64,000 nucleotides of DNA from Ferruginibacter sp. (lineage in GTDB: Bacteria > Bacteroidota > Bacteroidia > Chitinophagales > Chitinophagaceae): positions 1 through 64,000 of the forward strand of contig JACMLJ010000046.1 of NCBI GenBank assembly GCA_014379625.1, given 5' to 3'. Shown here piece after piece: positions 1 to 8,365 of this stretch. A program made the translations under genes and the position numbers. The notes under the pieces are model-generated. The model did not search any database and was not told the origin of the DNA. It saw only the letters and a list, made by a program, of their open reading frames with translations. The number at the start of each line of letters is the position of its first letter. Position 1 is the stretch's first letter.

Positions 1-1
1 A

Positions 2-82
2 GCAAAAGTAGCGTCGTCACAGGTACGCAGCCCGCCGGCTGAGGAGGCAAAATCGCCAAAATTAAAAGAACTATGTAAGTAG
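2..82 (+). CDS. Possible 3' end of an upstream gene
   Basis: An open frame of 26 codons enters from the left edge and stops at TAG (80-82). The residues are lysine-, serine- and proline-rich and end in KELCK, which could be a protein tail. Nothing identifies a family, and chance openness over 26 codons is quite possible. Confidence 0.22.
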   Translation, partial: AKVASSQVRSPPAEEAKSPKLKELCK

Positions 83-558
83 CAAAAGTCTTTGAACTTA
101 TGTTCCTTAATATTATTATTAGGTACGTATTATTGCGATGAACCTTACTTTTTATATAGTGCCCTGCCGTGGCATTGAGTCATTTTCAAATTTCCTGATT
201 TTAACATTTGAAATTCAGGCGCTTTCGTTTAGTGTAATCGCGGCTGTTATGTTAGTTATTTGAAGCGGCTCCTTTCGTTAATCCCATTCCCTTTGCTGCC
301 AAAACATTCCAGCTATGCTGCCGGATATTTAAACCAATAATATTTCTTTTTCAAAAATCCCTGTCGCACAAAATTAATTCTCGCTGATAAGCATTGTAGT
401 TTATAAAACAGTATATTTACTAACCCGTAAAGCTGCCTGCAAATGATGGGGCGCCGTCATTCCTATGCAGCTTGTTAACCCGTCCAATTTTTCCATAGTA
501 AGACCAGTCAATAGCATTACCGCTATTATAAAATTTCTTTACAATAAATGTATCAAGG
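83..558. other. Intergenic, upstream of the T9SS protein gene
   Basis: AT-rich stretch with no convincing gene. Short open frames on both strands overlap the start of the next gene and have no family resemblance. I could not pick out a clear Bacteroidota promoter (TTG plus TAnnTTTG). Confidence 0.5.
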
Positions 559-2469
559 ATGAAAAGATTTTTTACAAGCTGGCCCCTGTTTTTATTGTTC
601 TGCCTGGCAGGAAACCATACCGCTTTTACCCAAAATTCTGTACTGGTAAACTTTGGAAGCCCCAACTGTTATAATGCCGGCAACCCATTCTTTTCGCTTA
701 TCAACAATCCCTTAAGTGCTTCACCGTCTGCGCTGGCAAGTTGCGGGCTTACCGCACAATTGCCTGATTTTTACAATGTATTTATCGCTTACAATCCAAA
801 AAGCAATAAAATATATGTGGCCGATATACGCAGTAATATAGATACAAAGATATGGGTGATGGATATGGGCCTGCCCTCCAATATTGCCTGCCCGGTGATA
901 CCGGTTGCACCTACTTATTCTTATAGCTATATATCCAATAATTTTGAGTTTGATAATAACGGTGACCTGTGGTCGTTTTCAAATTATAATTTGAGTACCG
1001 GCCGTTGTAATATGGATAAGTTTGATGTTACTACCGGCAGTGTAATCAACACCAGGATATTGCAGTTTCCGCCAGGTAATTTTCCCACGAGTATCAACAG
1101 CGGCGACCTTACCATATTGCCCAATGGCCGGATGTTTGCAACACTCGGCAGCGCACCGTCCAGATTATATGAAATAAATAATTATAGCAGTACCAGCAAT
1201 AACGCCACCGCCACTTACCTGCAAACCCTGCCCAAAGACTGCTATGGCATTGCCTACCTGAACGGACAACTGGAAGTGACCGGGATAGATTTTACAACCT
1301 CCTCCTGCTATTATTTTGATTACACCATCAGCACCAATACACTGGGCATACAAAAGCCCTTTCAACTGGGGCAGGGACCTATTGACAATACCAGTTTCAC
1401 GCCATCGGTGGGCACCACTAAACAATTGGTGAACGCGGTTAAAGTAAATGCAAATACGGCCGATCTCACCTATGAAATATATGTAAAAAACCTGGGAAAT
1501 GTAATCATCAACAATATCAATGTTACTGATGACCTCGGTGCAGTATTTGGCGCCGCTAATGTGTCCAATGTAAGCACATCTTTTGTAGCCGGCGCCAATA
1601 TGGGCGGTCTTACTTTAAACTCATCTTACAACGGCACCACTATCACCAGCCTCCTGAGTGCAGGACAAAATTTACCAAACCAAACCCTCAGCAATACCAA
1701 TTATTATTTTAAGCTATTGCTGCAATGCAGGGTTACTAACCTGCAGGCGGCAACAACCTACTTAAACTCCGCTATCGGCCAGGGTACTATTGGTAATACC
1801 GGCAACAGCAGCCTCATCAATATAAAAGATTCTTCTAACAATGGCCCTGCCTCAGTAGTAGACCCCAACAGTAATGGCAACGCAAGTGAATTGGGAGAAA
1901 ACGTGCCTACCCCATTCAATTTTGGCACCCTCCCTGTTCGGTTTATTAGTGTTGCCGCAACCCTAACTAATAAAACTTCCGCAACAGTAAAATGGGTTGT
2001 GGCAACGCCGACCATTAATGCAGAAAAATTTGAAGTGGAATATAGTGTAGATGGAAGAAGCTGGATACAGTTGACAGCGATGAATATCACTAGTATTAAC
2101 CAGGGAAATTACCAGTTTACCCACCGGCATATTCCCGCAGGAAATTTATATTACAGGATCAGGCAGACAGACAATGACGGCTCCTTTGTTTATAGCAGAA
2201 TCGTATTGCTGCATAATAAACTGAACGCGAACAATTATACCATTTTTCCAAATCCGGCGGGCAATTATATCCAGGTATCAGCACCTTATTATAACAATGG
2301 AAAAACAAGCATCGAAATGTATGATGCTACCGGGAGGAAAATATTATCTAAACAAATGACCACATCCACAGAGGAAATTAATACGGCTCATCTGCCAGCA
2401 GGAACTTTTTTGTTGAAACTAATACATAAAGATGACGTACAAACTCAGAAGGTATTGATTGTACATTAG
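559..2469 (+). CDS. Secreted protein with C-terminal T9SS type A sorting domain
   Basis: 636 aa. Residues 1-25 form a signal peptide (MKRFF, a hydrophobic core, then a TQN cleavage region). Residues about 290-410 resemble a DUF11/CARDB-like beta domain (YEIYVKNLGN, NVTDDLG). A fibronectin-like segment follows around 465-550 (TSATVKWVV, EYSVDGRSW). The last 77 residues, from about 560, are a typical type IX secretion sorting domain: FPNPAGNYIQV, an MYDATGR turn and LPAGTFLLKL. The protein should cross the outer membrane by T9SS and be anchored or released. The N-terminal two thirds may be propeller-like, which is inference. It is a single gene and converges on the MurU-like gene across a strong hairpin. 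Confidence 0.85.
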   Translation: MKRFFTSWPLFLLFCLAGNHTAFTQNSVLVNFGSPNCYNAGNPFFSLINNPLSASPSALASCGLTAQLPDFYNVFIAYNPKSNKIYVADIRSNIDTKIWVMDMGLPSNIACPVIPVAPTYSYSYISNNFEFDNNGDLWSFSNYNLSTGRCNMDKFDVTTGSVINTRILQFPPGNFPTSINSGDLTILPNGRMFATLGSAPSRLYEINNYSSTSNNATATYLQTLPKDCYGIAYLNGQLEVTGIDFTTSSCYYFDYTISTNTLGIQKPFQLGQGPIDNTSFTPSVGTTKQLVNAVKVNANTADLTYEIYVKNLGNVIINNINVTDDLGAVFGAANVSNVSTSFVAGANMGGLTLNSSYNGTTITSLLSAGQNLPNQTLSNTNYYFKLLLQCRVTNLQAATTYLNSAIGQGTIGNTGNSSLINIKDSSNNGPASVVDPNSNGNASELGENVPTPFNFGTLPVRFISVAATLTNKTSATVKWVVATPTINAEKFEVEYSVDGRSWIQLTAMNITSINQGNYQFTHRHIPAGNLYYRIRQTDNDGSFVYSRIVLLHNKLNANNYTIFPNPAGNYIQVSAPYYNNGKTSIEMYDATGRKILSKQMTTSTEEINTAHLPAGTFLLKLIHKDDVQTQKVLIVH

Positions 2470-2640
2470 GGCCCGTGATGCTTAATTGAAAATATTTAGT
2501 TGAAGCTAACTACTAAGGCTAAACAGAAAAGGCCCGGCAAAATCAATGCTGCCATATTTAATATGCACTAATTTGAATGGTATTCACAGGCATCTCAGCT
2601 AACTTTAAAATTTCCCGGGATTTCGCAGGTATATTTTTTT

Positions 2641-2695
2641 ACCGGCACCCTTTCTTTGCCCAACATTGTTGTGTCACTCACTTGTACCATATACC
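2641..2695 (+). repeat. Interspersed repeat family R3, copy 1
   Basis: The element starts with ACCGGCA, has a 21-nt variable stretch, then TTGTGTCACTC and CTTGTACCATATACC. The same architecture recurs at 13328-13389 (opposite strand) and 46216-46262. It lies between genes and has no coding capacity. Confidence 0.55.
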
Positions 2696-2767
2696 GCTGT
2701 GGGTCGCTTTTAAACAGCAGCACAATAATTTTTTGGGCAAGTTGAAAACAATTTGAGGCTGCGCATC

Positions 2768-2818
2768 TTTTTTTCTAAAACGGTCAGACGGAGACCGTCA
2801 GACCGTTTTAGAAAAAAA
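2768..2818. terminator. Long bidirectional hairpin terminator
   Basis: A near-perfect inverted repeat of about 24 bp (arms containing CTAAAACGGTCAGACGG) with one mismatch and a 3-nt loop, flanked by T and A runs on both sides. It separates the convergent T9SS-protein gene and the MurU-like gene. The stop codon of the latter lies inside the right arm. Confidence 0.8.
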
Positions 2819-3539
2819 GACTTTCAGCAACCGCTACACTTTCGGGCCTGCCCACATCTACTAATTTATCACCGGAATGATCGTACCCTAAAACCAGGTG
2901 GTCTGCTGCCAAATCGAGGTAGGGTTCGGTGAGTGAAAATTTTCCGCGCTGGCGGATCAGCGAAAATATTCCGGGTTCAAAAACTACGGCACAACTGTAG
3001 GCTTTTTGAATCAGTGTTTTTCCGCTTTCAGGGGCGCCAAGGTGAGGGCCCTTTTCTTCACCGGTATTTACATTTCTCCATCCGCAGAGACGGTCATCCT
3101 TATCAAATAAAAAATACCTGGAAGTTAGCCTGTTGGTTACACCAAAAGATATCAATGGCTGGTGCTGCCGGTGGTATTGGAGCAGTTTGTCTAAATTAAG
3201 ATCGGTAAGGATGTCAACATTGAGTGTAATAAAAGGTTCTCTACCCTCCAGCAGGGGTCTTGCTTTTACCAATCCACCGCCGGTTTCAAGCAATTCTTCC
3301 CGTTCATCACTGATCATGATATTGCTGCCCCACCCGTTATTTTCATTCACTGCAACTACTACCTGGTCGGCAAAATGATGCACATTCACTACCACCTCCC
3401 TAACGCCATATTGTTGCAGGTATTCTATGTTGCGCTGCAATAAGGATTTACCATTTACCAATGCCAGCGCCTTGGGATACAAATCCGTCCATGGTTTAAA
3501 CCTTGTGCCAAGCCCGGCGGCAAATATCATTGCTTTCAT
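2808..3539 (-). CDS. MurU-like sugar-1-phosphate nucleotidyltransferase
   Basis: 243 aa, the full length of the family. The N-terminus MKAMIFAAGLGTRFKPWT is the GxGTR nucleotide-binding loop of NDP-sugar pyrophosphorylases, followed by the PKAL lysine segment. LNVDILTDL (about residues 99-107) carries the metal-binding aspartate. It overlaps the preceding kinase gene by 4 bp (ATGA), so the two are translationally coupled. In other bacteria AmgK phosphorylates MurNAc at C1 and MurU forms UDP-MurNAc for peptidoglycan recycling. The neighbour here is AmgK-like, so that is the most likely role. The substrate is inferred; another NDP-sugar is possible. Confidence 0.75.
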   Translation of the reverse strand: MKAMIFAAGLGTRFKPWTDLYPKALALVNGKSLLQRNIEYLQQYGVREVVVNVHHFADQVVVAVNENNGWGSNIMISDEREELLETGGGLVKARPLLEGREPFITLNVDILTDLNLDKLLQYHRQHQPLISFGVTNRLTSRYFLFDKDDRLCGWRNVNTGEEKGPHLGAPESGKTLIQKAYSCAVVFEPGIFSLIRQRGKFSLTEPYLDLAADHLVLGYDHSGDKLVDVGRPESVAVAESLFF

Positions 3540-4984
3540 CCTGTTTTCCAGTTTTCTTTGTTGGTATGATGTAGACTTATTTTTACCTTAAACTTATTTC
3601 TTAAATGTCTCGCTATCGCTTCGGCGGCAAATACGCTTCGGTGCTGGCCACCCGTACAACCAAAATTAATCACCAGGCTTTCAAAGCCACGTTTGATATA
3701 ATCTTCAACAGCTATATCAATGACACTATACACACCGTTTAAAAATTCCGGCATTTTGGTTTGTTGTTCCAAAAAGTCTTTTACCGATTTATCAAGGCCC
3801 GATAAATGTTTATACGCATCAAACCTGCCCGGGTTTAATATACCCCGCATATCAAAAACAAAACCGCCGCCGTTTTTGGTTTCATCAACGGGATACCCGG
3901 TTTTAATAAAAGAAAAACTATTAACGGAAACCACTAATGGTGTTTCAGGGGTAGCCTGTACCGGGGTAAACTCTTCTATCACTGCATCGCTGGTACAGAG
4001 TTCAAGCATCTTCTTAAATTCGGGCACGGCAATACCCACACTTTGGTTATTGATAAACCATTTTAAATTTTGCAATGCCAGTGGAATGCTGGTTAAGAAA
4101 TGCGCCTTTCGTTCAAACAAGCCCCTAAACCCATACGCACCCAACACCTGTAGTAAACGGATCAGCACATATCCGTTATACTGGCTTCTAAAAATATCCC
4201 GGTCAACCGGCTGTCTTACAATTTTTTCAAAAGCCACGGTATAATCTTCCAGCAGCAGCTGTTTCCAGTCATCCGGCAAATTTGCCCTTGCCTGCCACAA
4301 CAGCGAAGCCACATCATATTGTGGTGCGCCCTTCATGCCGCCCTGGTAATCTATAAAATGAATATGGTCGCCGGGCGATACCATAATATTCCTGCTCTGG
4401 AAATCGCGGAACATAAAATATTTATATTCCGTATGAGCAAGATAATTACTGAGGGCTTCAAAATCATCGATCAGCTTTTGCTTATCATAGGGCCTGCGCA
4501 AAGCATCCAGGAAATAATATTTAAAGTAAAGCAGGTCGGCCATGATCGCCTGTTTACCAAATGAGGCGTTGGTCAGGCATTTTTTATAATCCAATCCTTC
4601 ATGCCCCTTTACCTGTAACAATGCTAGCTGCTGTAAACTTTTTTTGTAGAGTTCATATACGTTTTCAGTGAACCCGTTTTCTTCCAGTTTATTCAACAAA
4701 GAAGTATCACCAAAGTCTTCCTGTATATAAATTTTTTTGTCGGCGCTGATGAAAAATATCTCCGGTGTAGCCAAACGTTTTTTTTGAAACTGCTGCGAGA
4801 AATAAATGAACGAATCATTTTCCTTTATATTGGCGCCATAGGTAGCAATAAAAGTTTTAAAAGCTGTATGAATGCGAAAATAATATCGTTCACTACCCGC
4901 CTGCGGTAATTTGTCAATACCTGCAATGGGTTCACTGCTATACTGCATGAAAACTTTTTTTATCTCCTCAATTTCTACCTGCAT
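3536..4984 (-). CDS. AmgK-like phosphotransferase fused to a RapZ C-terminal domain
   Basis: 482 aa in two parts. Residues 1 to about 335 are an aminoglycoside-phosphotransferase-fold kinase: the catalytic-loop equivalent is FRDFQSRNIMV and the metal-binding equivalent is IDYQGG. Residues about 343-482 match the RapZ C-terminal domain, with FDMRGILNPG and the phosphate-binding-like GCTGGQHRSV at 442-451. RapZ-C binds RNA and senses glucosamine-6-phosphate in enterobacteria. The N-terminal P-loop domain of RapZ is absent here. The fusion plus the overlapping MurU-like gene suggests a sugar kinase of cell-wall recycling with a built-in sensory or RNA-binding module. That combined role is inference. 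Confidence 0.75.
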   Translation of the reverse strand: MQVEIEEIKKVFMQYSSEPIAGIDKLPQAGSERYYFRIHTAFKTFIATYGANIKENDSFIYFSQQFQKKRLATPEIFFISADKKIYIQEDFGDTSLLNKLEENGFTENVYELYKKSLQQLALLQVKGHEGLDYKKCLTNASFGKQAIMADLLYFKYYFLDALRRPYDKQKLIDDFEALSNYLAHTEYKYFMFRDFQSRNIMVSPGDHIHFIDYQGGMKGAPQYDVASLLWQARANLPDDWKQLLLEDYTVAFEKIVRQPVDRDIFRSQYNGYVLIRLLQVLGAYGFRGLFERKAHFLTSIPLALQNLKWFINNQSVGIAVPEFKKMLELCTSDAVIEEFTPVQATPETPLVVSVNSFSFIKTGYPVDETKNGGGFVFDMRGILNPGRFDAYKHLSGLDKSVKDFLEQQTKMPEFLNGVYSVIDIAVEDYIKRGFESLVINFGCTGGQHRSVFAAEAIARHLRNKFKVKISLHHTNKENWKTG

Positions 4985-5075
4985 GTACTTTTTTATTAAA
5001 CGTAAAAATAATGGATTTTATTTACCGGTTGAAAATGCGGGGTTTAGTAGCTTTGTATCCTGCTACGCACAGCAG

Positions 5076-6569
5076 TTATTCTCCTTCCTGCACCTCCTTT
5101 AGCGGCTTAAACGGACTCCTTTTTTTTCGGGGATCGGTTCCATCCATTTGCACAATTTTAGGATAAAACTCCCCTAACACATCTACCAGACATTGTTGGC
5201 TTTGCATCACCTCACGTATATCCTTATACGCAAATGGCGCCTCATCCAGTCCACCGCCAACTAAAGTTACCCCGTATTCTTTCAGTACTTTATTTAACGA
5301 CTGGTGGGTAATATTTTCCAGCGCTTTGGTACGGCTCATCTTACGGCCGGCCCCGTGACTGGCAGAGTTGATAGATGCCGGCTCCCCTTTTCCTTTTACA
5401 ATAAAACCCGGCGCTGTCATACTCCCCGGAATGATCCCCAGCACATCCTTACCCGCAGGTGTAGCCCCTTTACGGTGTACAATAACTTCTTTGCCTTTTC
5501 CTTCAGCTCCGCCCAGGATTTCCTTCCAGGCAAAATTGTGGTGGTTCTCCACCACCGTTACCGGTTGTTCACCAACTGCTTTGGCAATTTTTTTATGAAT
5601 CGTATGGTGACAGGCGCTTGCATAATCGCCTGCCAGGTTCATTGCCAGCCAGTATTCCATTCCTTCCTCTGAATCAAGACTCATCCATGCCAGGTGTTTT
5701 GCCTCTTTTGGCAATATTGTTTTTTCCATTGCAATCCGGGTATAGTGATTGGCAATATTGGCGCCCAGGCCCCGGCTTCCGCTATGGCTCAGCAAACCAA
5801 TATATTTTCCAGGCGCTAACCCAAATGGATTTCCGGGGTCTGTAATGGCCACTTCTCCAAACTCCACAAAATGATTGCCACTACCGGAAGAGCCTAACTG
5901 CCGGGCTGCCTTTGTTTGCAAACCGGTTAAAAAAGCGATCTCTTTAAACTCCTTCCGGTCTATTACTTCATGCTCCGTTAATCCGCCATTAAGGGCATTG
6001 CCGCTAAAATCCCTTCCCGCGCCAAACAAAGTATGGGCAATCAATTCACGTTTAAAAAAAGATGCTTTCTTTTCCAGGTCAGTAGCGGGAAGGTTAAAAA
6101 TACTCAGGCACATCCTGCACCCGATATCCACACCAACTGCATAAGGAATAATGGCATTATTGGTGGCCAGTACACCCCCGATCGGCAAACCATAACCCTG
6201 GTGGGCATCGGGCATTAAAGCGCCCGCAACAGACACTGGCAACCTTGATGCGATTTCCATCTGTTGTATGGCGCCATCTTCTATAAGGTTTGCACCGAAT
6301 ACGGTGTAAGGACAAGCCTCCCCCAGCTCCACCAAAAGAGAGGTTTTAGAAGACGCTGCCGGCACCAACTTTTCTGCGATTTTTACCAGTACCTCGTTTT
6401 CTAAATAATTCTCAGGGGATGCCAATACCTCTTTTAGTATTTGCAAAGCAGCCTCCTCTGTATGGTGTTTAAAGTGAGCGCTCATGGTATGCATGGCCAC
6501 ACTTATCACCGGCCCTTCGGGGTAGCCAATGGCCCGGATTTGTTTTCCGGTTAATTTTAATTTGCTCAT
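5076..6569 (-). CDS. rtcB: RNA 3'-phosphate/2',3'-cyclic phosphate ligase RtcB
   Basis: 497 aa, full length. Visible motifs are VGVDIGCRMC with metal ligands D148 and C151, GSGNHFVEF (N231, H232), SHSGSRGLG, ENHHNFAW, and SHGAGRKMSR, whose His405 should form the covalent guanylate. RtcB uses GTP and Mn2+ to join 3'-phosphate or cyclic-phosphate ends to 5'-OH ends, as in repair of tRNAs cut by anticodon nucleases. No archease, RtcA, RtcR or PrfH gene is visible. It lies downstream of, and co-directional with, the YkuK-like gene and the tRNA array, with 421 bp between it and the YkuK-like gene. All catalytic motifs appear intact. Confidence 0.93.
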   Translation of the reverse strand: MSKLKLTGKQIRAIGYPEGPVISVAMHTMSAHFKHHTEEAALQILKEVLASPENYLENEVLVKIAEKLVPAASSKTSLLVELGEACPYTVFGANLIEDGAIQQMEIASRLPVSVAGALMPDAHQGYGLPIGGVLATNNAIIPYAVGVDIGCRMCLSIFNLPATDLEKKASFFKRELIAHTLFGAGRDFSGNALNGGLTEHEVIDRKEFKEIAFLTGLQTKAARQLGSSGSGNHFVEFGEVAITDPGNPFGLAPGKYIGLLSHSGSRGLGANIANHYTRIAMEKTILPKEAKHLAWMSLDSEEGMEYWLAMNLAGDYASACHHTIHKKIAKAVGEQPVTVVENHHNFAWKEILGGAEGKGKEVIVHRKGATPAGKDVLGIIPGSMTAPGFIVKGKGEPASINSASHGAGRKMSRTKALENITHQSLNKVLKEYGVTLVGGGLDEAPFAYKDIREVMQSQQCLVDVLGEFYPKIVQMDGTDPRKKRSPFKPLKEVQEGE

Positions 6570-6990
6570 TGTTTTATTATTGTTTGTATTGTTCCGTTTT
6601 TAGTTTTGCATTGCAGGAAATCAATTCAAAAGAGTACCCGCTTTAAGGATTTGATTTTATGCGCTATGGTGATAAAAAATGACACCAAGTTCTCACTTTT
6701 TTAATTAGTGTCTTACCAGGCACGGTTTTCACCTCCAGCTTTTTTTGTCGGGCAGTTCTTAATTGGTAGCAAAGTATTTCGCTTCCAAATTGTTCCATAA
6801 AATTTTTGTCCATAAAATTTGTTTTAGTTCCGATCGTTCAATGCCACACAGGATGGCGTGTACCGCAATTCATTTATGGACTTGTAATTTTTTTTCACCT
6901 GGTTATATTTTAATTTTTTAAAAAATTAGTAACTGATTTTAGAAGTTATTGCAAAGTACGCCGCCGCATAACGGAGGATTTACAGGCCAT
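6570..6990. other. Intergenic between ykuK-like gene and rtcB
   Basis: 421 bp, AT-rich, with no ORF worth calling. It holds a short direct repeat of TCCATAAAATTT (about 6794-6820) and a weak GACAC/GTGTC inverted pair near 6681-6711. It presumably contains the rtcB promoter, which I could not pinpoint. Confidence 0.5.
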
Positions 6991-7500
6991 TTACTGCACC
7001 ACTTTATTAGCACAACTACTACTTGCAAATGCTTCCGGCTTAGCCCTGAAAACAAAACCCATCCCCAGTATATAACCCATTGCTTCCTTCAACGCATCAT
7101 TACTTTTGAACGACGTGTTGGTGTTGATATCCGCGTGTACTTCCATATCCACATCGTACATGGAGAATATATTGCACAGCGAATAGGCTATATCGATACT
7201 CTTCGCAACTTCCAGCAACATCCTTTCTTTAATGCTCATCCTTTGCCGGGTGGTTTCATTGTGTGTATACATGAAGCCTCCTTTTCCTTTCCGGATGAAT
7301 ACGATCACGGTAGCGAATTCAGTCGCTTTACCCCCGGTACTTTTGTTACGGCAGGCTTTCACCTGGCTATCAGTGCCGATACATACTTTTAGTTGGTGGC
7401 CCATTTCTTTTTCCCTGATTACAGCCGCCATCACTTCATCATTAATTGGCTGGTGAATTTTTTCACCGCTTAATTTTCTCCATTGTTGTTGATGTTTCAT
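6991..7500 (-). CDS. YkuK-family (DUF458) RNase H-like protein
   Basis: 169 aa from the chosen ATG (MKHQQQWRKL). The open frame continues another 32 codons upstream but that extension lacks family resemblance. The segment KVCIGTDSQV is the first strand and acidic residue of the RNase H-like fold. EVHADINTNTSFKS and the DALKEAMGYILGMGF tail are typical of the B. subtilis YkuK family, whose function is not established. It sits between the tRNA array and rtcB in the same orientation. A role in RNA processing or decay is attractive but inferred. Confidence 0.72.
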   Translation of the reverse strand: MKHQQQWRKLSGEKIHQPINDEVMAAVIREKEMGHQLKVCIGTDSQVKACRNKSTGGKATEFATVIVFIRKGKGGFMYTHNETTRQRMSIKERMLLEVAKSIDIAYSLCNIFSMYDVDMEVHADINTNTSFKSNDALKEAMGYILGMGFVFRAKPEAFASSSCANKVVQ

Positions 7501-7633
7501 GGTCTTACCCTGATCCCAAAGGGAGTTTTGAAATATTTTTTTTTGTTCACCGGCATTTGTACCCTGGTTGAACTTCAGTGGCGACGCTCCGTTCAATAGT
7601 TGTTTTTCAATTTTGCTTTTCCCACGTTACTAT

Positions 7634-7743
7634 TGTTAAGTTAAGTGTGAATGGGCAATAGTGACCCGATAGCTATCCGGTGGTGGTTATTTCACCATTG
7701 ACCATTCACAAATCGATCAGTCATTTTATGCTTAACATAACAC
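7634..7743. repeat. Interspersed repeat family R2, copy 1
   Basis: About 110 bp running from TTGTTAAGTTAAG to CTTAACATAACAC, with an internal ACCATTGACCATTCAC. The terminal inverted repeats match the better copy at 17954-18073. It ends directly at the 3' end of the tRNA-Trp gene. Confidence 0.55.
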
Positions 7744-7817
7744 TGGCACCAGTACAAGGATTTGAACCCTGGCAGATAGTTTTGGAGACTATCATGCTAC
7801 CATTACATCATACTGGC
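7744..7817 (-). tRNA. tRNA-Trp(CCA)
   Basis: Clean cloverleaf: acceptor GCCAGTA with TACTGGT, anticodon stem ATAGT/ACTAT around loop CTCCAAA (anticodon CCA), T loop TTCAAAT, discriminator G. It is the only tRNA of the array with an encoded CCA end, and is the last in transcription order. The variable loop has 4 nt. Confidence 0.92.
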
Positions 7818-7820
7818 GTG

Positions 7821-7892
7821 CGGACGAAACAGGATTCGAACCTGTAACCACGGTGCTTCAAACCGCTGCTCTGCCATTGGAGCTATTCGTCC
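7821..7892 (-). tRNA. tRNA-Phe(GAA), atypical loop
   Basis: Acceptor GGACGAA/TTCGTCC, D stem GCTC/GAGC, anticodon stem GCGGT/ACCGT around TTGAAGC, T arm ACAGG/CCTGT. The anticodon reads GAA (Phe), but position 37 is G where bacterial tRNA-Phe normally has A. The variable loop has 4 nt and no CCA is encoded. Confidence 0.8.
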
Positions 7893-7895
7893 TTT

Positions 7896-7932
7896 GCAAA
7901 CCTCATAGATTTTAAGAACCTCTGAGGTTTGC
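7896..7932. repeat. REP-like palindrome between tRNA genes
   Basis: Inverted repeat GCAAACCTCA (7896-7905) / TGAGGTTTGC (7923-7932), a perfect 10-bp stem with a 17-nt loop. It fills the gap between tRNA-Phe and tRNA-Ser. It could act as an attenuating or processing hairpin within the array, or be a dispersed intergenic palindrome. Confidence 0.6.
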
Positions 7933-8017
7933 GGAGAGTAGAGGGCTCGAACCTCTGTACCGACTTAACGATGACATGGCTTAGCAAGCCTGCACATTAC
8001 CACTCTGTCAACTCTCC
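7932..8017 (-). tRNA. tRNA-Ser(GCT), degenerate anticodon stem
   Basis: Acceptor GGAGAGT/ACTCTCC, 3-bp D stem ACA/TGT, long class II variable arm, T arm AGAGG/CCTCT. The loop TTGCTAA gives anticodon GCT. The anticodon stem pairs only over GGC/GCC; the two outer positions (C-T, A-A) are mismatched. It may be decayed or need modification to work. No CCA encoded. Confidence 0.75.
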
Positions 8018-8040
8018 AACTTCATTGCACCTACATTTCG

Positions 8041-8112
8041 CGGAAACAGAATGATTCGAACATTCAACCCTCTGCTTAACAAGCAGCCGTTCTGCCATTG
8101 AACTATGTTTCC
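8041..8112 (-). tRNA. tRNA-Asn(GTT)
   Basis: Acceptor GGAAACA/TGTTTCC, D stem GTTC/GAAC, loop TTGTTAA with anticodon GTT, T arm GAATG/CATTC, discriminator G. The outermost anticodon-stem pair is a G-A mismatch. No CCA encoded. Confidence 0.88.
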
Positions 8113-8116
8113 TTTG

Positions 8117-8191
8117 TTGGCCCGGAGAGATTCGAACCCTCAACCCCCGGATTAAAAGTCCGGTGCATCTAAACCATTGAGCTACGGGCCA
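8117..8191 (-). tRNA. tRNA-Lys(TTT)
   Basis: Acceptor TGGCCCG/CGGGCCA, perfect anticodon stem CCGGA/TCCGG around CTTTTAA (anticodon TTT), T arm GAGGG/CTCTC. The 3' side of the D stem has an extra T (GATGC instead of GAGC). The acceptor begins with a T-A pair, which is unusual. No CCA encoded. Confidence 0.88.
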
Positions 8192-8197
8192 GTTTTG

Positions 8198-8270
8198 TGA
8201 TGGCTAAAGGACTTGAACCTTTAACCGCTATCGTATCAGGATAGCGCTCTGCCAATTGAGCTAAGCCATC
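8198..8270 (-). tRNA. tRNA-Ile(GAT)
   Basis: Acceptor GATGGCT/AGCCATC, D stem GCTC/GAGC, perfect anticodon stem CTATC/GATAG around CTGATAC (anticodon GAT), T arm AAAGG/CCTTT with loop TTCAAGT. Discriminator A, no CCA encoded. Confidence 0.9.
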
Positions 8271-8284
8271 AATTATTTTTTTTG

Positions 8285-8357
8285 TTGGCCTGAACAGATT
8301 CGAACTGTTAACCTTGAACGTATAAGGTTCCCGCTCTCACCATTGAGCTACAAGCCA
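8285..8357 (-). tRNA. tRNA-Ile(TAT), rare anticodon
   Basis: Acceptor TGGCTTG/CAGGCCA, D stem GCTC/GAGC, stem GGAAC/GTTCA (outer G-A mismatch) around CTTATAC, T arm AACAG/CTGTT, discriminator A. The loop reads anticodon TAT, which decodes AUA directly. Most bacteria instead use a CAT anticodon modified by TilS. Confidence 0.82.
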
Positions 8358-8365
8358 ATTAATTG

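Noticed and set aside
3720-4244. 174-codon plus-strand ORF
   Set aside because: Antisense shadow of the APH-RapZC fusion gene; no recognisable domain.
4985-5075. Search for prfH, archease or rtcA near rtcB
   Set aside because: No such gene is present in the neighbourhood.
5304-5672. 122-codon plus-strand ORF inside rtcB
   Set aside because: Antisense to an intact rtcB with all catalytic motifs; rich in Cys, Phe and His as expected from the opposite strand.
7821-7892. Reading this tRNA as Gln(TTG)
   Set aside because: Placing TTG as the anticodon destroys the anticodon stem; only GAA gives five pairs around a seven-base loop.
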